DNA from: Promethearchaeota archaeon
GTDB lineage: Archaea; Asgardarchaeota; Lokiarchaeia; Sigyniarchaeales; Promethearchaeaceae
Direction: 5' to 3'
Assembly (NCBI GenBank): GCA_004524545.1
Contig: SDNX01000005.1
Coordinates: forward strand, 1-54,115
DNA length: 54,115 nt
Shown here: positions 43,037 through 51,947 of the stretch, piece by piece
Layout: each line of letters begins with the position of its first letter
Position numbering within the stretch: position 1 is the first letter of the stretch
Notes under the pieces: generated by a model
The model's input: the letters and a program-made list of their open reading frames with translations, nothing else
What the model was told of the DNA's origin: nothing
Database searches by the model: none
Program-made: the position numbers and the translations under genes

Positions 43037-43653
43037 TAACCAGTTACATCGTTGATTTGATTAATCAATATCTATCTGAGTTCTTAAGGCTCCGTTACCC
43101 AAATTATCCATGTAATTTTAACGTATTTTAGCATATAACGTCAATAACGCTATTTTTCCAAAATTCTACCCAACTTATAGGGTTTAGGTGCACCTACGCT
43201 AAAAAAACCTTTTAACGCACTTATGAAAGGCTTTTTAGCGTATTTTTACCTTAGAAAGGAGTAGGATGGTTTTTGATTAGGAAAAAAGTCAAAATCGACT
43301 CAGAATTGGATGAGGAGATCCTTTTTATAACTGAAATTACTGTATATGAACTATATTTTGGATTATTTAGCAACAATATACTCAATAAAGATCCAGAAAA
43401 GTTGCAAAAAAGAATAGATACTCTCTCAAAAATATTAAGCAAATTCCAAATTTTACCATTTAGTAGAGATGAGTCAATCCAATCTGCTAAAATATTAGGA
43501 CAGCTAAAATTAGACAGAAAAACAATTGAATTTCGTGATGGGATGATAGCTGGTAGTAGATTTGCAAATGGAATTACTAAAATCCTGACTCGAAATGCAG
43601 ACCATTTCGATCGAATCCCAGGAATTCAAACAATTACATATGAGCTTCATTAG
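43023..43653 (+). pseudogene. vapC: vapC PIN-domain toxin gene split by a MITE-like element
   Basis: The 5' piece reads MILVD from ATG 43023. After one extra A (GATAACC in place of GATACC) the frame continues TSYIVDLI up to the element at 43062. Downstream of the element, the frame resumes as RKKVKIDSELDEEILFITEI and runs to 43653 (the track ORF). Removing 43064-43279 joins ATT to AGG and restores a complete PIN ribonuclease of about 140 residues with its acidic residues: Asp5, Glu of VYELYFG, Asp of FRDGMIAGSR and Asp of RNADHFDRI. Thus the toxin is inactivated twice: a 1-bp frameshift and a 218-bp insertion. Confidence 0.85.
43062..43279 (+). mobile_element. MITE-like element, copy 2, inside vapC
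   Basis: A 218-bp copy including both TA target duplications (43062-43063 and 43278-43279). Left end TAATCAATATCTATCTGAGT, right end TTTTGATTA, hairpin TACGCTAAAAA / TTTTTAGCGTA retained. The right end has drifted (GGATGG where other copies have GGGTAGATC), so the insertion is not brand new. The flanking frame reconstruction of vapC gives independent proof of the element's boundaries. Confidence 0.88.
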
Positions 43654-43676
43654 GGATCACAATATAAAAAAAGGCA

Positions 43677-45122
43677 TCAGATTATTATCTTATTTTCACT
43701 AAGAATTTTCTCTTGTTTTCCTTCTTTATCTGCAATTTTGATATCTTTTAAATGAATAGTTGTAGATTTGAATTCATTTCCCCGTTCAAGCCGTTCAAAC
43801 GATTCTTTTTTGGAAAGTGAAAATCGGTTAAAATCAAAATTACTGAGTTTTTTCGCTGTATCATTACGAAATTCCATATTCCACTTGAACTCGTCCAAGT
43901 AAAGTAGAACCCCATCCAGTAGGTTTTCTTTTTTGACATCCGTAGTGAAGTAACTGTCTTGAACTTTAATCGGAATCGGACGCCCCCATTCTTGTAATTC
44001 ATCTACTAAAATGAGTAAAAACCCTAATGGGCGCTTTTCAAATGAATGATCAGACAAATGATCTTTAAAACTGTGCAGAGCAATTGCTTGTGCCACTAAA
44101 ACATATGCTCGATTCTCATCATTCTTCTTAATTACTTCGGGTGTTCCTAATCCATTCAATAAACACAAAGCGGATAATACACCGTGATCAAATTCAAATT
44201 GTTCAGAATACCGATATTCAGGATGTCCTGCTTGTTGCTGAAGGAAAGTTTGATATTGCGAAACTTGTCGGGTTTTTGGTCCCACTCCTGTTCGAAATAG
44301 ATCACGTGCTTTATCAGACATTCCTTGTTCAAGAATTTGCATATAATCCTCGAGGTTACCTTTCCAAGATAATCCTATTTGTAAAGGTTGAATCTCTAAA
44401 TCAAGAGTTGGATAGCACTTTAAGACTTGATTCAGTAGAGAGTAATTCACTGCGGTAGTCATTTTGCCCAAAGGGTAACCAATGTCATGGAGAAGTCCGA
44501 TTAACCACCATAATTTCTCCCGGATAAAAGTTTCATCCAGTTCAATCTTATCGGCAATAACTTTACTTAATTTTCCTTGTCCTAAATCTTGGGATAACAA
44601 GAAATCACCAAGCACTGCAACACGTAATGCATGTTCGGTGTGATCTCGGTAGTATTTTTGAACACTGGTGCTATAAAGAAATGCTTCAAGATCGGGTAAC
44701 GCTTTTATTAAGTAGAGTAATCCGGTTTCTTCAATTCCTTTTTCTTTGGAAACATCATATAAAGCACCTGAGAGACTTTTTTTCTTCCCAGTAATAAAAT
44801 CAAGGTCAAATAAATCATCCTCTTTTATTGTATCTCCAATTTGCTTCTTAATATAATTCCCCATTAGTGCGCCGAATTTTGAAAACATTCCCCCAAGACC
44901 GAGTTTCGATAATTCCTCTTTTGCTTCCAATAAATTATTTTCAACTTCATCTAATGAAGTTACTATCTCATTTTTGCCATGTCGTCCCAATTGTTTAGGA
45001 TCTACGTTTTCTAAAGATTTTGAGAGGACATTTTTCAAACTAGAAATCCAACTGCTAAAACTGGTGCTCTGTTTCGAAATTCGGTTTAAAATCCACTCAT
45101 CGTTGATATTGTAATTAGACAT
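43677..45122 (-). CDS. HD-domain phosphohydrolase-like protein
   Basis: A 481-residue cytosolic protein. The HD-type metal site is split as YYRDHTEHALRVAVLGDFLL (about residues 159-178) and WLIGLLHDIGYPLGK (about 206-220), with further His in EFDHGVLSALCLL (about 298) and VAQAIALHSFKDH (about 330) as expected for ligands four and five. The N-terminal 150 residues are helical with coiled-coil character (TSLDEVENNLLEAKEELSKL); the C-terminus is polar. HD enzymes hydrolyse nucleotides or cyclic nucleotides; the substrate here is unknown. It is a single gene with its own promoter. Confidence 0.75.
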   Translation of the reverse strand: MSNYNINDEWILNRISKQSTSFSSWISSLKNVLSKSLENVDPKQLGRHGKNEIVTSLDEVENNLLEAKEELSKLGLGGMFSKFGALMGNYIKKQIGDTIKEDDLFDLDFITGKKKSLSGALYDVSKEKGIEETGLLYLIKALPDLEAFLYSTSVQKYYRDHTEHALRVAVLGDFLLSQDLGQGKLSKVIADKIELDETFIREKLWWLIGLLHDIGYPLGKMTTAVNYSLLNQVLKCYPTLDLEIQPLQIGLSWKGNLEDYMQILEQGMSDKARDLFRTGVGPKTRQVSQYQTFLQQQAGHPEYRYSEQFEFDHGVLSALCLLNGLGTPEVIKKNDENRAYVLVAQAIALHSFKDHLSDHSFEKRPLGFLLILVDELQEWGRPIPIKVQDSYFTTDVKKENLLDGVLLYLDEFKWNMEFRNDTAKKLSNFDFNRFSLSKKESFERLERGNEFKSTTIHLKDIKIADKEGKQEKILSENKIII

Positions 45123-45188
45123 TTAGTTCATGTTAGAATGGATATGATCCTCAATAAGAATATCAGATAAAATGAAAGGGAAAAAAGA

Positions 45189-45785
45189 TCACAAAAAGTC
45201 TCTCTTAAACATATTCATTGTTCGTTCTCGACCCACCGTGGATTCGTGCATATGTCCAGCAAGAACTTGAAAATCATCTGTAATGTTTTTGTTTCGCATA
45301 ATCTTCACTCGAATAGAATTCATCAATTTTGTGTAATCTCCACCCTCAAAGTCAGTTCTCCCAATTGAACCAGCAAATAATGTATCTCCCGTAAAAATAA
45401 TCTTGTTTTCATAACTCGCTAATAAAATTCCTCCCGGAGAATGCCCTGGAGAATCCAATACATGTAATTTTTCGGAACCTATTTCAATTACATCGGGTTC
45501 TTGGATATACTTAACTTTTTGAAATCCTATTAATTTATGTTCATCGGGGTGATACATGATAGGGATATTGAAGTGATCTCGTAATTTTTCTGTTCCTCCG
45601 GTATGGTCAGGATGTCCATGTGTATTTATTAATGCAATCGGTTTGAGATCTTTATTCTCAATCCGTCGGATGATTGCGAGCGGTTCTCCCCCTGCATCTA
45701 TAATTACAACCTCTTTCGTTTTCTCGTCTCCAAATATATAACAATTTGTCTGCATCCAATTGCATACCATAGATTCCAATATCAT
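45189..45785 (-). CDS. Metallo-beta-lactamase-fold hydrolase, glyoxalase II-like
   Basis: From MILESMVCNWMQTNCYIFGD (45785) the protein has about 198 residues; the track's 38 upstream residues do not look native. The metal motif is LINTHGHPDHTGG, then HVLDSPGHSPGG for the next His, FTGDTLFAGSIGRTDFEGGD for the bridging Asp and VLAGHMHESTVGRE for the last His. This is the compact YcbL/glyoxalase II-like branch that hydrolyses thioesters such as lactoylglutathione-type conjugates. The Met-Gln-Thr-Asn-Cys-Tyr opening is characteristic and decides the start. Physiological substrate unknown. Confidence 0.85.
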   Translation of the reverse strand: MILESMVCNWMQTNCYIFGDEKTKEVVIIDAGGEPLAIIRRIENKDLKPIALINTHGHPDHTGGTEKLRDHFNIPIMYHPDEHKLIGFQKVKYIQEPDVIEIGSEKLHVLDSPGHSPGGILLASYENKIIFTGDTLFAGSIGRTDFEGGDYTKLMNSIRVKIMRNKNITDDFQVLAGHMHESTVGRERTMNMFKRDFL

Positions 45786-45909
45786 TTTGCCAATTTTCCC
45801 TAATTCAATTGTGTTTTTAAAATTCTGAGAACTATTTAGAATTTCACATTTAATAATTAAGCAAATTTTCAATACATTCGAATCGAAATTGTAGTACAAA
45901 ATTGAAAGT

Positions 45910-45917
45910 TATAATTA
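45910..45917 (+). promoter_or_regulatory. TATA-like box before the hydrolase/membrane fusion gene
   Basis: TATAATTA centred about 27 bp before ATG 45941, which would give a leaderless transcript beginning there. This is why the ATG is preferred over the TTG at 45923 used by the track. Confidence 0.45.
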
Positions 45918-45940
45918 GCTAATTGAGTAAATATACTTCT

Positions 45941-47557
45941 ATGAATCGTAAAAAGATGATAACCCTAATCATCACGTGGAGCATTTTTGTGGGTTGTGTA
46001 GTATGTATTAATTTTTTACCAATTGGGGTCGCAAAATCTCTCAATAATCACACAATAACTGGTGATGGGATCAAAATTTATTACGATCTATTTGCACCGA
46101 AAGGAGATTCCTCCTTAAAAAATGGCATAATTCTAGGTCATGGAGTGATGGTAAATAAGCAATTTATGAGGTCGATTGCATTAGATCTAGCTCAAAATGG
46201 CTTTGTAGTCGCCGCTTTTGATTTCAGAGGACACGGACGAAGTGGGGGAACTCTTCTTAGAGAAAATATTACGCTTGATATCCTAGCAATTAAAAATATT
46301 TTTGCGCTCCGAGGAGATATAAATATGTCTAACCTTGGATATTTAGGGTATTCCATGGGGGGTGGGGCAGGGTATCAACTTCTATCCAGTGATCCTGACT
46401 TTCGGGCTATGGTTAGTCTAGCTTCAAGTGGTTCTAGTCCACAAGATCCTCCTAATTTATTGATCTTACAAGGAAAAATTGATGAGGTAGTAGAATATGA
46501 TCATGTTTTACAATATATTTCCAACCGTACAGGAATCGCTACAGAAAATATAGAACCAGGCATAACTTATGGCTCTATTTCTGATGGAAATGCTACAAAA
46601 TTAATACTCTCTAACACAGATCATCTTCTTGCTCCATATAGTCGCAATAACATCCTCGAAACTCGAAAATGGTTTCTCCAAACGCTAGAAAATGAGAATA
46701 ATTCTCCTACTGAAATGACAAGTCATACACTACTAATCCTTTTTGTTGTGATTGGAACATGTAGTGGTATTGTAGCATTTATCTTCTCGGCAGAGTTTAT
46801 CATAAAGAAATTATCTACTCAAAAGTCTGATTATGAAGACATTTCAGCCCTTGTTGAAAAAATCGATCGGAATGAATTGCGTAAAAAAGTTTTGCGAAGA
46901 TATTGGTATACGGTATTGCCCTTATCGATTCCATGTGTGATTGTTGGAGCACTTTCGCTGGTTCTACCCATTTTTTACACCTCCTTAATTATCATATTAC
47001 TTTCGGGATCTGCAGCTGCGAGCACATTTTACTTATGGTATCTTTTGAAAAAAGAAGGGATACGATTTGAACGATTCCTTAAAAATGAATTCCGAAGAAC
47101 TTCCATTGTTAATATCGCCATTGGCATTGGGCTGGGTTTAGCATTATATGCAGTTTTAGGGTTAACAATTGGCTATATATTTGGAATCGTGCCAGGAATC
47201 TCAAAATGGGGGTGGGCAGCGCTTTATTGGATTTTCATGTTTTTAATAATGTTTACGAATACCTTATTCTTTAGAACAGTATATGGAACTCCCAATACAA
47301 CTTTTTCCGGTAAATTTAAAGAGTTAGGGTTAGTGACAGCAATGAATTTTGTACCTATTACCATAATCATATTGATTTCCGTAGGTATATTCAGAAGTTG
47401 GTTCAATATCCAATTCTTAATACCAATATTTCCTCAGATTATCCTTATAAATGCTGTAGCAATTAAAATCTATTCCGTAAACAAGGATGTTGTGCTTTCT
47501 TCCTTAGTAAATAGTGTAATGTTGACTATATTCACAATCGCATTGAGTTTCCTATGA
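45941..47557 (+). CDS. Alpha/beta hydrolase fused to a C-terminal membrane domain
   Basis: A protein of about 538 residues. An N-terminal hydrophobic segment (ITLIITWSIFVGCVVCINFL) is followed by an alpha/beta hydrolase domain outside the membrane (about 35-255): ILGHGVMVNKQFMR oxyanion region, AFDFRGHGRSGG, nucleophile elbow GYLGYSMGGGAGYQ, and acid/His part with NTDHLLAPY. After residue 260 come about seven helices separated by short loops, with one charged cytosolic loop (ALVEKIDRNELRKKVLRRYW). I do not know a named family with this fusion. A secreted or outward-facing esterase tethered to its own permease-like domain is a possible reading. Confidence 0.75.
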   Translation: MNRKKMITLIITWSIFVGCVVCINFLPIGVAKSLNNHTITGDGIKIYYDLFAPKGDSSLKNGIILGHGVMVNKQFMRSIALDLAQNGFVVAAFDFRGHGRSGGTLLRENITLDILAIKNIFALRGDINMSNLGYLGYSMGGGAGYQLLSSDPDFRAMVSLASSGSSPQDPPNLLILQGKIDEVVEYDHVLQYISNRTGIATENIEPGITYGSISDGNATKLILSNTDHLLAPYSRNNILETRKWFLQTLENENNSPTEMTSHTLLILFVVIGTCSGIVAFIFSAEFIIKKLSTQKSDYEDISALVEKIDRNELRKKVLRRYWYTVLPLSIPCVIVGALSLVLPIFYTSLIIILLSGSAAASTFYLWYLLKKEGIRFERFLKNEFRRTSIVNIAIGIGLGLALYAVLGLTIGYIFGIVPGISKWGWAALYWIFMFLIMFTNTLFFRTVYGTPNTTFSGKFKELGLVTAMNFVPITIIILISVGIFRSWFNIQFLIPIFPQIILINAVAIKIYSVNKDVVLSSLVNSVMLTIFTIALSFL

Positions 47558-47573
47558 CATTAAGGATAGAAAT

Positions 47574-48341
47574 TCAGAAATCATTTGTCAAGAAAGTCAG
47601 CGTATGAGTGATAAATGCATCCAAGTGTTCTCCCTTGAAATCATGTGGTGCTCCTTCCACCATTTTCAAAATATGATTGTTATCTTTAGGCATTATATAA
47701 AAGGCTTTTTCAGAATACTCCGGTTTTACTGTTTTATCTTTAGTACCTTGAATAATTAAAAAGGGGATGGAAAACTTTCGTAAGTATTGGTCCACATCAA
47801 AATTTAATACATAATCAACAAAGGACAGTTCAAATAATAATGGTGGTCCTGCACCAGTTTGTTTCATTTTTATAGTTTTTTTCAATAATCGTTTTGGAGC
47901 AATATTTGCGATGAATTTCTGAAACGGAGAAATGGAGTCTTTCAAATAAAATCCTGGAGCCCAAAATACTGCAAAATCTCTATCAGGAATTTGGGCACAT
48001 AATGACACTAACCCCCCCATACTTAATCCTATCGTGCCAATTTTTTTGTAATTTTGTTGTTTTGCCCAATTCCATACATCTTCGAGATCCGTTACCATTA
48101 CTGGGAGTTGTATAGGGACCCGTTCATTTTCTCCATATCCAGAGAAGTCAAACAAAAGGGTATCATATTCTATTTCAGCTAATCTTTCTGCCATTGCTAG
48201 AAACCTTCCATGTTCATAACGATCTCCAAATCCTCCATGGCAAATAATAGTCAAATTTTCATTTCCTTGATTAAACCATGATGCATGGAGTTCATACCCC
48301 GACGGTTTTATTATTTTAAGATATTGCTCTGTCACTGTCAA
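47574..48341 (-). CDS. Alpha/beta hydrolase, paralogue of 49717-50487
   Basis: A 255-residue soluble serine hydrolase. The oxyanion region is TIICHGGFGDRYEHG, the nucleophile is in IGTIGLSMGGLVSLCAQ (GLSMGG, Ser about 106), the acid in IQGTKDKTVKP and the His in VEGAPHDFKGEHLD. It is strongly similar along its length to the gene at 49717-50487 (both share KPSGYELHAS, LLFDFxGxGENERVP and the final GAPHDF). The lid (about 140-180) is basic. Such enzymes hydrolyse esters or thioesters; substrate unknown. Convergent with the fusion hydrolase gene. Confidence 0.88.
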   Translation of the reverse strand: MTVTEQYLKIIKPSGYELHASWFNQGNENLTIICHGGFGDRYEHGRFLAMAERLAEIEYDTLLFDFSGYGENERVPIQLPVMVTDLEDVWNWAKQQNYKKIGTIGLSMGGLVSLCAQIPDRDFAVFWAPGFYLKDSISPFQKFIANIAPKRLLKKTIKMKQTGAGPPLLFELSFVDYVLNFDVDQYLRKFSIPFLIIQGTKDKTVKPEYSEKAFYIMPKDNNHILKMVEGAPHDFKGEHLDAFITHTLTFLTNDF

Positions 48342-48547
48342 TTTACCCCTTTTTGATTCGAAAAATCACATTAGTTGGTATTTTATATTGATATTTATAG
48401 GTTGTTCTTCAAAAATGTTAAAGACTGCAGAATGTAGGAATCTATCACATTTATATGTTGGAATGATCTAAAAGAATACGAATTCACAGAATATTTTCGA
48501 TGAAACTGGTTAAAGTGTCATAACTGGATTCTCAATAGGTGGGTTTA

Positions 48548-49585
48548 ATGGATAAAAAACTTAGATTAACAATTATACTTGGATTTGTTGTAGTTATTGC
48601 AGTTCCCTCATTTATTTCGCTGGGATATGTCATTAAAAACACTGGAATTTTTGATATAGAAAGAATGATTAATGAATCGGATAATATAGAACTTGTACCT
48701 ACTCCTAATTCTAATATTTCTGTTGAATATTCAATCCTCGAAAGTAAAAATACAGAGAGTTTTCATTATGATTTCGAGTTCCTATTTAACATCATCCATG
48801 GAATCGAACCAAATTTCACCTATCATGATCAAATATACAATGAAACTCAATTATATTTAACCATTAAAGCAAATCATGGATTAGAATTTTTTACGTTCTT
48901 TTCTGTGCTGAATATGACGAAATTTCAAGAAGACAATTCTCAAATAATAGTGCAAAAAGTCATGGATTCCTCCCAAAGATTCGAAAACTTGAATTTTAAA
49001 ATCGAATACGATAGCCTGTCAATAAATGGATCAATAACGATTATCGGAGGCGCAAAAGTATTAACTTTCAGGGAAGCTCCCATCACAGCAGAAGATATTT
49101 CCCAATATTCGGGTATCATGCATTTTTGGATAAATGAGAATAGTTATAATCTAAGTTATACAATTACATCAAATTTTCTCATGACATATACTTTGAATTC
49201 TTTCGTTACGGACAATCCTAAATTACAAATGGGGAATATCCAAATTATAGGATGGAATGGAACAAGAGGATCAGGAGTTGCCTCAATAGGATTTCCATGT
49301 ACACCTTGGGCATCACCCGGTTACTATTCAACCGAAAAAAATACAACATTTTCGCTGCAATATCCGTATATTATTTTTGAATTTAATGTAGGGGTAAATT
49401 ACGGGAGCGTTGATGTCAGATATGAAATCATTCCACTTTCGGAGATTAAAGATGAAAGAATTATGAAATTACGTAATACTCTCTTAATTACAACGGGATC
49501 GACTCTACTACTGTATTTAATTGTGATATCGTGTATGATTAATCAAGAACGAAAATATGATATATTTTGGTATAGTAGGAAGTAA
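48548..49585 (+). CDS. Bitopic membrane protein with large extracellular domain
   Basis: From ATG 48548 (GTG 48539 is possible; AGGTGGG precedes the ATG) the protein has 345 residues. A helix near the N-terminus (LTIILGFVVVIAVPSFISLG) and another near the C-terminus (TLLITTGSTLLLYLIVISCM) enclose about 270 residues rich in beta strands, Asn and Ser, with many N-x-S/T sites, as expected outside the cell. No cohesin, Ig or S-layer motif is recognised. It lies between two paralogous alpha/beta hydrolase genes that read the other way, so the locus may have been duplicated around it. Confidence 0.7.
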   Translation: MDKKLRLTIILGFVVVIAVPSFISLGYVIKNTGIFDIERMINESDNIELVPTPNSNISVEYSILESKNTESFHYDFEFLFNIIHGIEPNFTYHDQIYNETQLYLTIKANHGLEFFTFFSVLNMTKFQEDNSQIIVQKVMDSSQRFENLNFKIEYDSLSINGSITIIGGAKVLTFREAPITAEDISQYSGIMHFWINENSYNLSYTITSNFLMTYTLNSFVTDNPKLQMGNIQIIGWNGTRGSGVASIGFPCTPWASPGYYSTEKNTTFSLQYPYIIFEFNVGVNYGSVDVRYEIIPLSEIKDERIMKLRNTLLITTGSTLLLYLIVISCMINQERKYDIFWYSRK

Positions 49586-49716
49586 TTTAGATGATGAGTT
49601 ATTCATAACTTCTAGATTCTCAAGAAATTTCATTAATGCAATGTTTCATCAAAAACTTAAAGTTACACGAATAAAAAGCACAGCAAAACACAGTTCTTAT
49701 TTGCATACCTTCTTCT

Positions 49717-50487
49717 CTATATTTTATTTAGGGTATCGTTCAAAAAATTCAGTGAATGCAATATGTATTCATCTAAGTGATTCCCTCTGAAGTCGTGAGG
49801 AGCCCCTTTTACCATTTTTAAAAAGTTATTTTTGCCTTGAGGAAGCAAGGAATATGCTCTAATGGAAGATTTTGGATTTACTACGATATCTCTGGTTCCT
49901 TGAATAATTAGGGTGGGGGTAGAAAAACGCTGCAAATGTTCCTCTATGTTCATTTCTAAAAGTTCATGAACAAAGGAGATTCTAAACAAAATTTTGGGAG
50001 GTTTTCCACTTGTTGGCATTTTTAGGGTAATCTTTGCATGTTTTGGTAGAATTTTAGCTAGAAATCTCAAGAAAGGAGAGATAAAGTCCTTAGGATGAAA
50101 TGCAGGAGACCAAAAAATTGCTAGTTTCCTACCTGGTGCTGGAGTAACTAAAGAGATCAACCCCCCTAAACTAAGCCCAATTGTGCTTATAGTCGTATAA
50201 TTTTGCTGGCTAGCCCATTCCCATACTGCTTTAAAATCTTCTATCATGGAGGAAGTTTGAAATGGTACTCGTTCGTTCTCCCCAGATCCCGTGAAATCGA
50301 ACAGTAGCACATCATAATTATTTTCTGTCAGGCTTTTTGTAACATAAAGAAACCTGTTGTGGCTTTCAAACTTATCTCCCATGGCACCATGACAGATTAT
50401 AATAAGATTGCTGTTTCCTCCTTTGAATAAAGAGGCATGAAGTTCATATCCTGATGGTTTTGTTATTATAAATAATTGTGGAATCAA
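49717..50487 (-). CDS. Alpha/beta hydrolase, paralogue of 47574-48341
   Basis: A 256-residue soluble hydrolase with oxyanion region IIICHGAMGDKFES, nucleophile elbow ISTIGLSLGGLISLVTP (GLSLGG rather than GLSMGG), acid region IQGTRDIVVNP and catalytic His in VKGAPHDFRGNHLD. It shares the whole fold and many short motifs with the gene at 47574-48341, from which it probably arose by duplication; the 348-codon membrane-protein gene lies between. It is upstream-divergent from nothing close; the nearest gene on its strand is the glycosyltransferase 95 bp away. Confidence 0.88.
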   Translation of the reverse strand: MIPQLFIITKPSGYELHASLFKGGNSNLIIICHGAMGDKFESHNRFLYVTKSLTENNYDVLLFDFTGSGENERVPFQTSSMIEDFKAVWEWASQQNYTTISTIGLSLGGLISLVTPAPGRKLAIFWSPAFHPKDFISPFLRFLAKILPKHAKITLKMPTSGKPPKILFRISFVHELLEMNIEEHLQRFSTPTLIIQGTRDIVVNPKSSIRAYSLLPQGKNNFLKMVKGAPHDFRGNHLDEYILHSLNFLNDTLNKI

Positions 50488-50581
50488 AGTTAACGCCTTT
50501 TATTTTTCATCCGTAAAGAAAAAGAAAAATATAGCGTTCACTGGTACATAAAAAAATAGAGTAAGATTGCACTTGCTTGAT

Positions 50582-51763
50582 TTAAGATAAACCTGCATCA
50601 AGATCAGGGGTGTATTTGATTCCTTTCCATTCGGTTGTTTTTTTGAATTTAATTTCCAATACAGAAAATATCATTGCTAAAATAAACACGAATTCTAGGA
50701 ATGGAAGAAGTAAGTATGTAAGATAGTAGTGCCGTCCTTTCTTATTCCAATAATGTGCAAATACCAACAAGTGCAGAATATATATTCCACTAGTTATTAA
50801 GAAGAATAACCGGGTTTCATGGCGAACTGATAGCAAAATCGCAAAAGGTGTAAGGATAACCCAAAGTACGAACAACGTGGATAGTATTATTTTCTTGGGT
50901 GAAGTTATTCTTGTACCTGCGTAGAGAACCTTTTTTATTCCTGTCCAGCACATTCTGGGAGAATCTGGATACATTCTCGATGCGACAAGTTGGTGATTTT
51001 CCAAGTAATACAGACAATTCAATTTTGTTTTTATACATCTGGCTATTGCATAATCCTCGACTACACTGCCCTTAATGCTCTCGTGCCCTCCAAACTCAAC
51101 ATACGCTTTCCGAGTGAAAAGCATATATTGTCCCGAAGCTAAGAAACTATCCTGATTTTCACGATTATTCACTCTTTTCGATCCTCCAGAACTAACATGG
51201 GACATGAAGTAGTAGATTGGAAGTATTGATTCCCAGTATTTTGACATTTTTTGATAGGGAAGAAGGGTCAATAATCCTGCATTGGTTTCTCTACTTATGC
51301 AAACTAATTTCCTTAATGATTCGGGTTTGTGCTCTGTATCAGCATCTGTAAAAAGTAATATATCTCCTTTCGCAGCTTGATACCCAAGATGACAAGCCCA
51401 GCTTTTCCCAATCCATCCTTCAGGTAATCCCTCACTCACAATAATATTTTTTGGTTCGAGATATTCCTGTGCCACCGAAACGGTCTTATCTGTTGACCCA
51501 CCATCAATTAATATGATTTCATAATGTGGATAATTTAAAGATTTAAGTGATTTTAAGCATTTTCCAATATTATTCTCTTCATTATAGGCTGGAACGATAA
51601 TCGAGACAAATGGAATATCATGTTTCTTTGCTAATTCCTCAAAATCAAATCCGTTGGAGTCGTATCCAAAAGATATCTTTCCATAATAAAACAATATTGT
51701 TATTTCTACAGAGAAGTAAAGTGTTGCGAGAATACTTAGGATTGTTATATCCACATAGCTCAC
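50582..51763 (-). CDS. Membrane GT2-family glycosyltransferase
   Basis: A 393-residue processive-type or lipid-linked glycosyltransferase of family 2. An N-terminal helix (ILATLYFSVEITILFYYG) anchors it; the GT-A domain follows: PFVSIIVPAYNEENNIGKC (about residues 51-69), EIILIDGGSTDKTV, the DxD-like DADTEHKPE (about 140-148), and the base region VVEDYAIARCIK (ED motif). At least three helices make up the C-terminal 110 residues. The layout resembles hopanoid or carotenoid glycosyltransferases (CrtQ/HpnB-like), so the acceptor may be an isoprenoid lipid; this is family inference. Confidence 0.85.
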   Translation of the reverse strand: MSYVDITILSILATLYFSVEITILFYYGKISFGYDSNGFDFEELAKKHDIPFVSIIVPAYNEENNIGKCLKSLKSLNYPHYEIILIDGGSTDKTVSVAQEYLEPKNIIVSEGLPEGWIGKSWACHLGYQAAKGDILLFTDADTEHKPESLRKLVCISRETNAGLLTLLPYQKMSKYWESILPIYYFMSHVSSGGSKRVNNRENQDSFLASGQYMLFTRKAYVEFGGHESIKGSVVEDYAIARCIKTKLNCLYYLENHQLVASRMYPDSPRMCWTGIKKVLYAGTRITSPKKIILSTLFVLWVILTPFAILLSVRHETRLFFLITSGIYILHLLVFAHYWNKKGRHYYLTYLLLPFLEFVFILAMIFSVLEIKFKKTTEWKGIKYTPDLDAGLS

Positions 51764-51927
51764 CTAATATAACGTGTTCAGTGGGAAATCATAAAATTTC
51801 CTTTATTTTTTAATATCTGACCTTATCAGATATTTTTAGATATTTTTATTAAAAGAGAGTGTTATTTATATAACTATTGATTTGAATTTGTTTTATATTA
51901 AACACTGTTCATTAAAGGTTGTCACTA

Positions 51928-51934
51928 TTTAAAT
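51928..51934 (+). promoter_or_regulatory. TATA-like box before the E2-type acyltransferase
   Basis: TTTAAAT lies about 26 bp before the second in-frame ATG (51957) and 17 bp before the first (51948). If the mRNA is leaderless, translation begins at 51957. Confidence 0.4.
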
Positions 51935-51947
51935 CAAATCATCGGAT

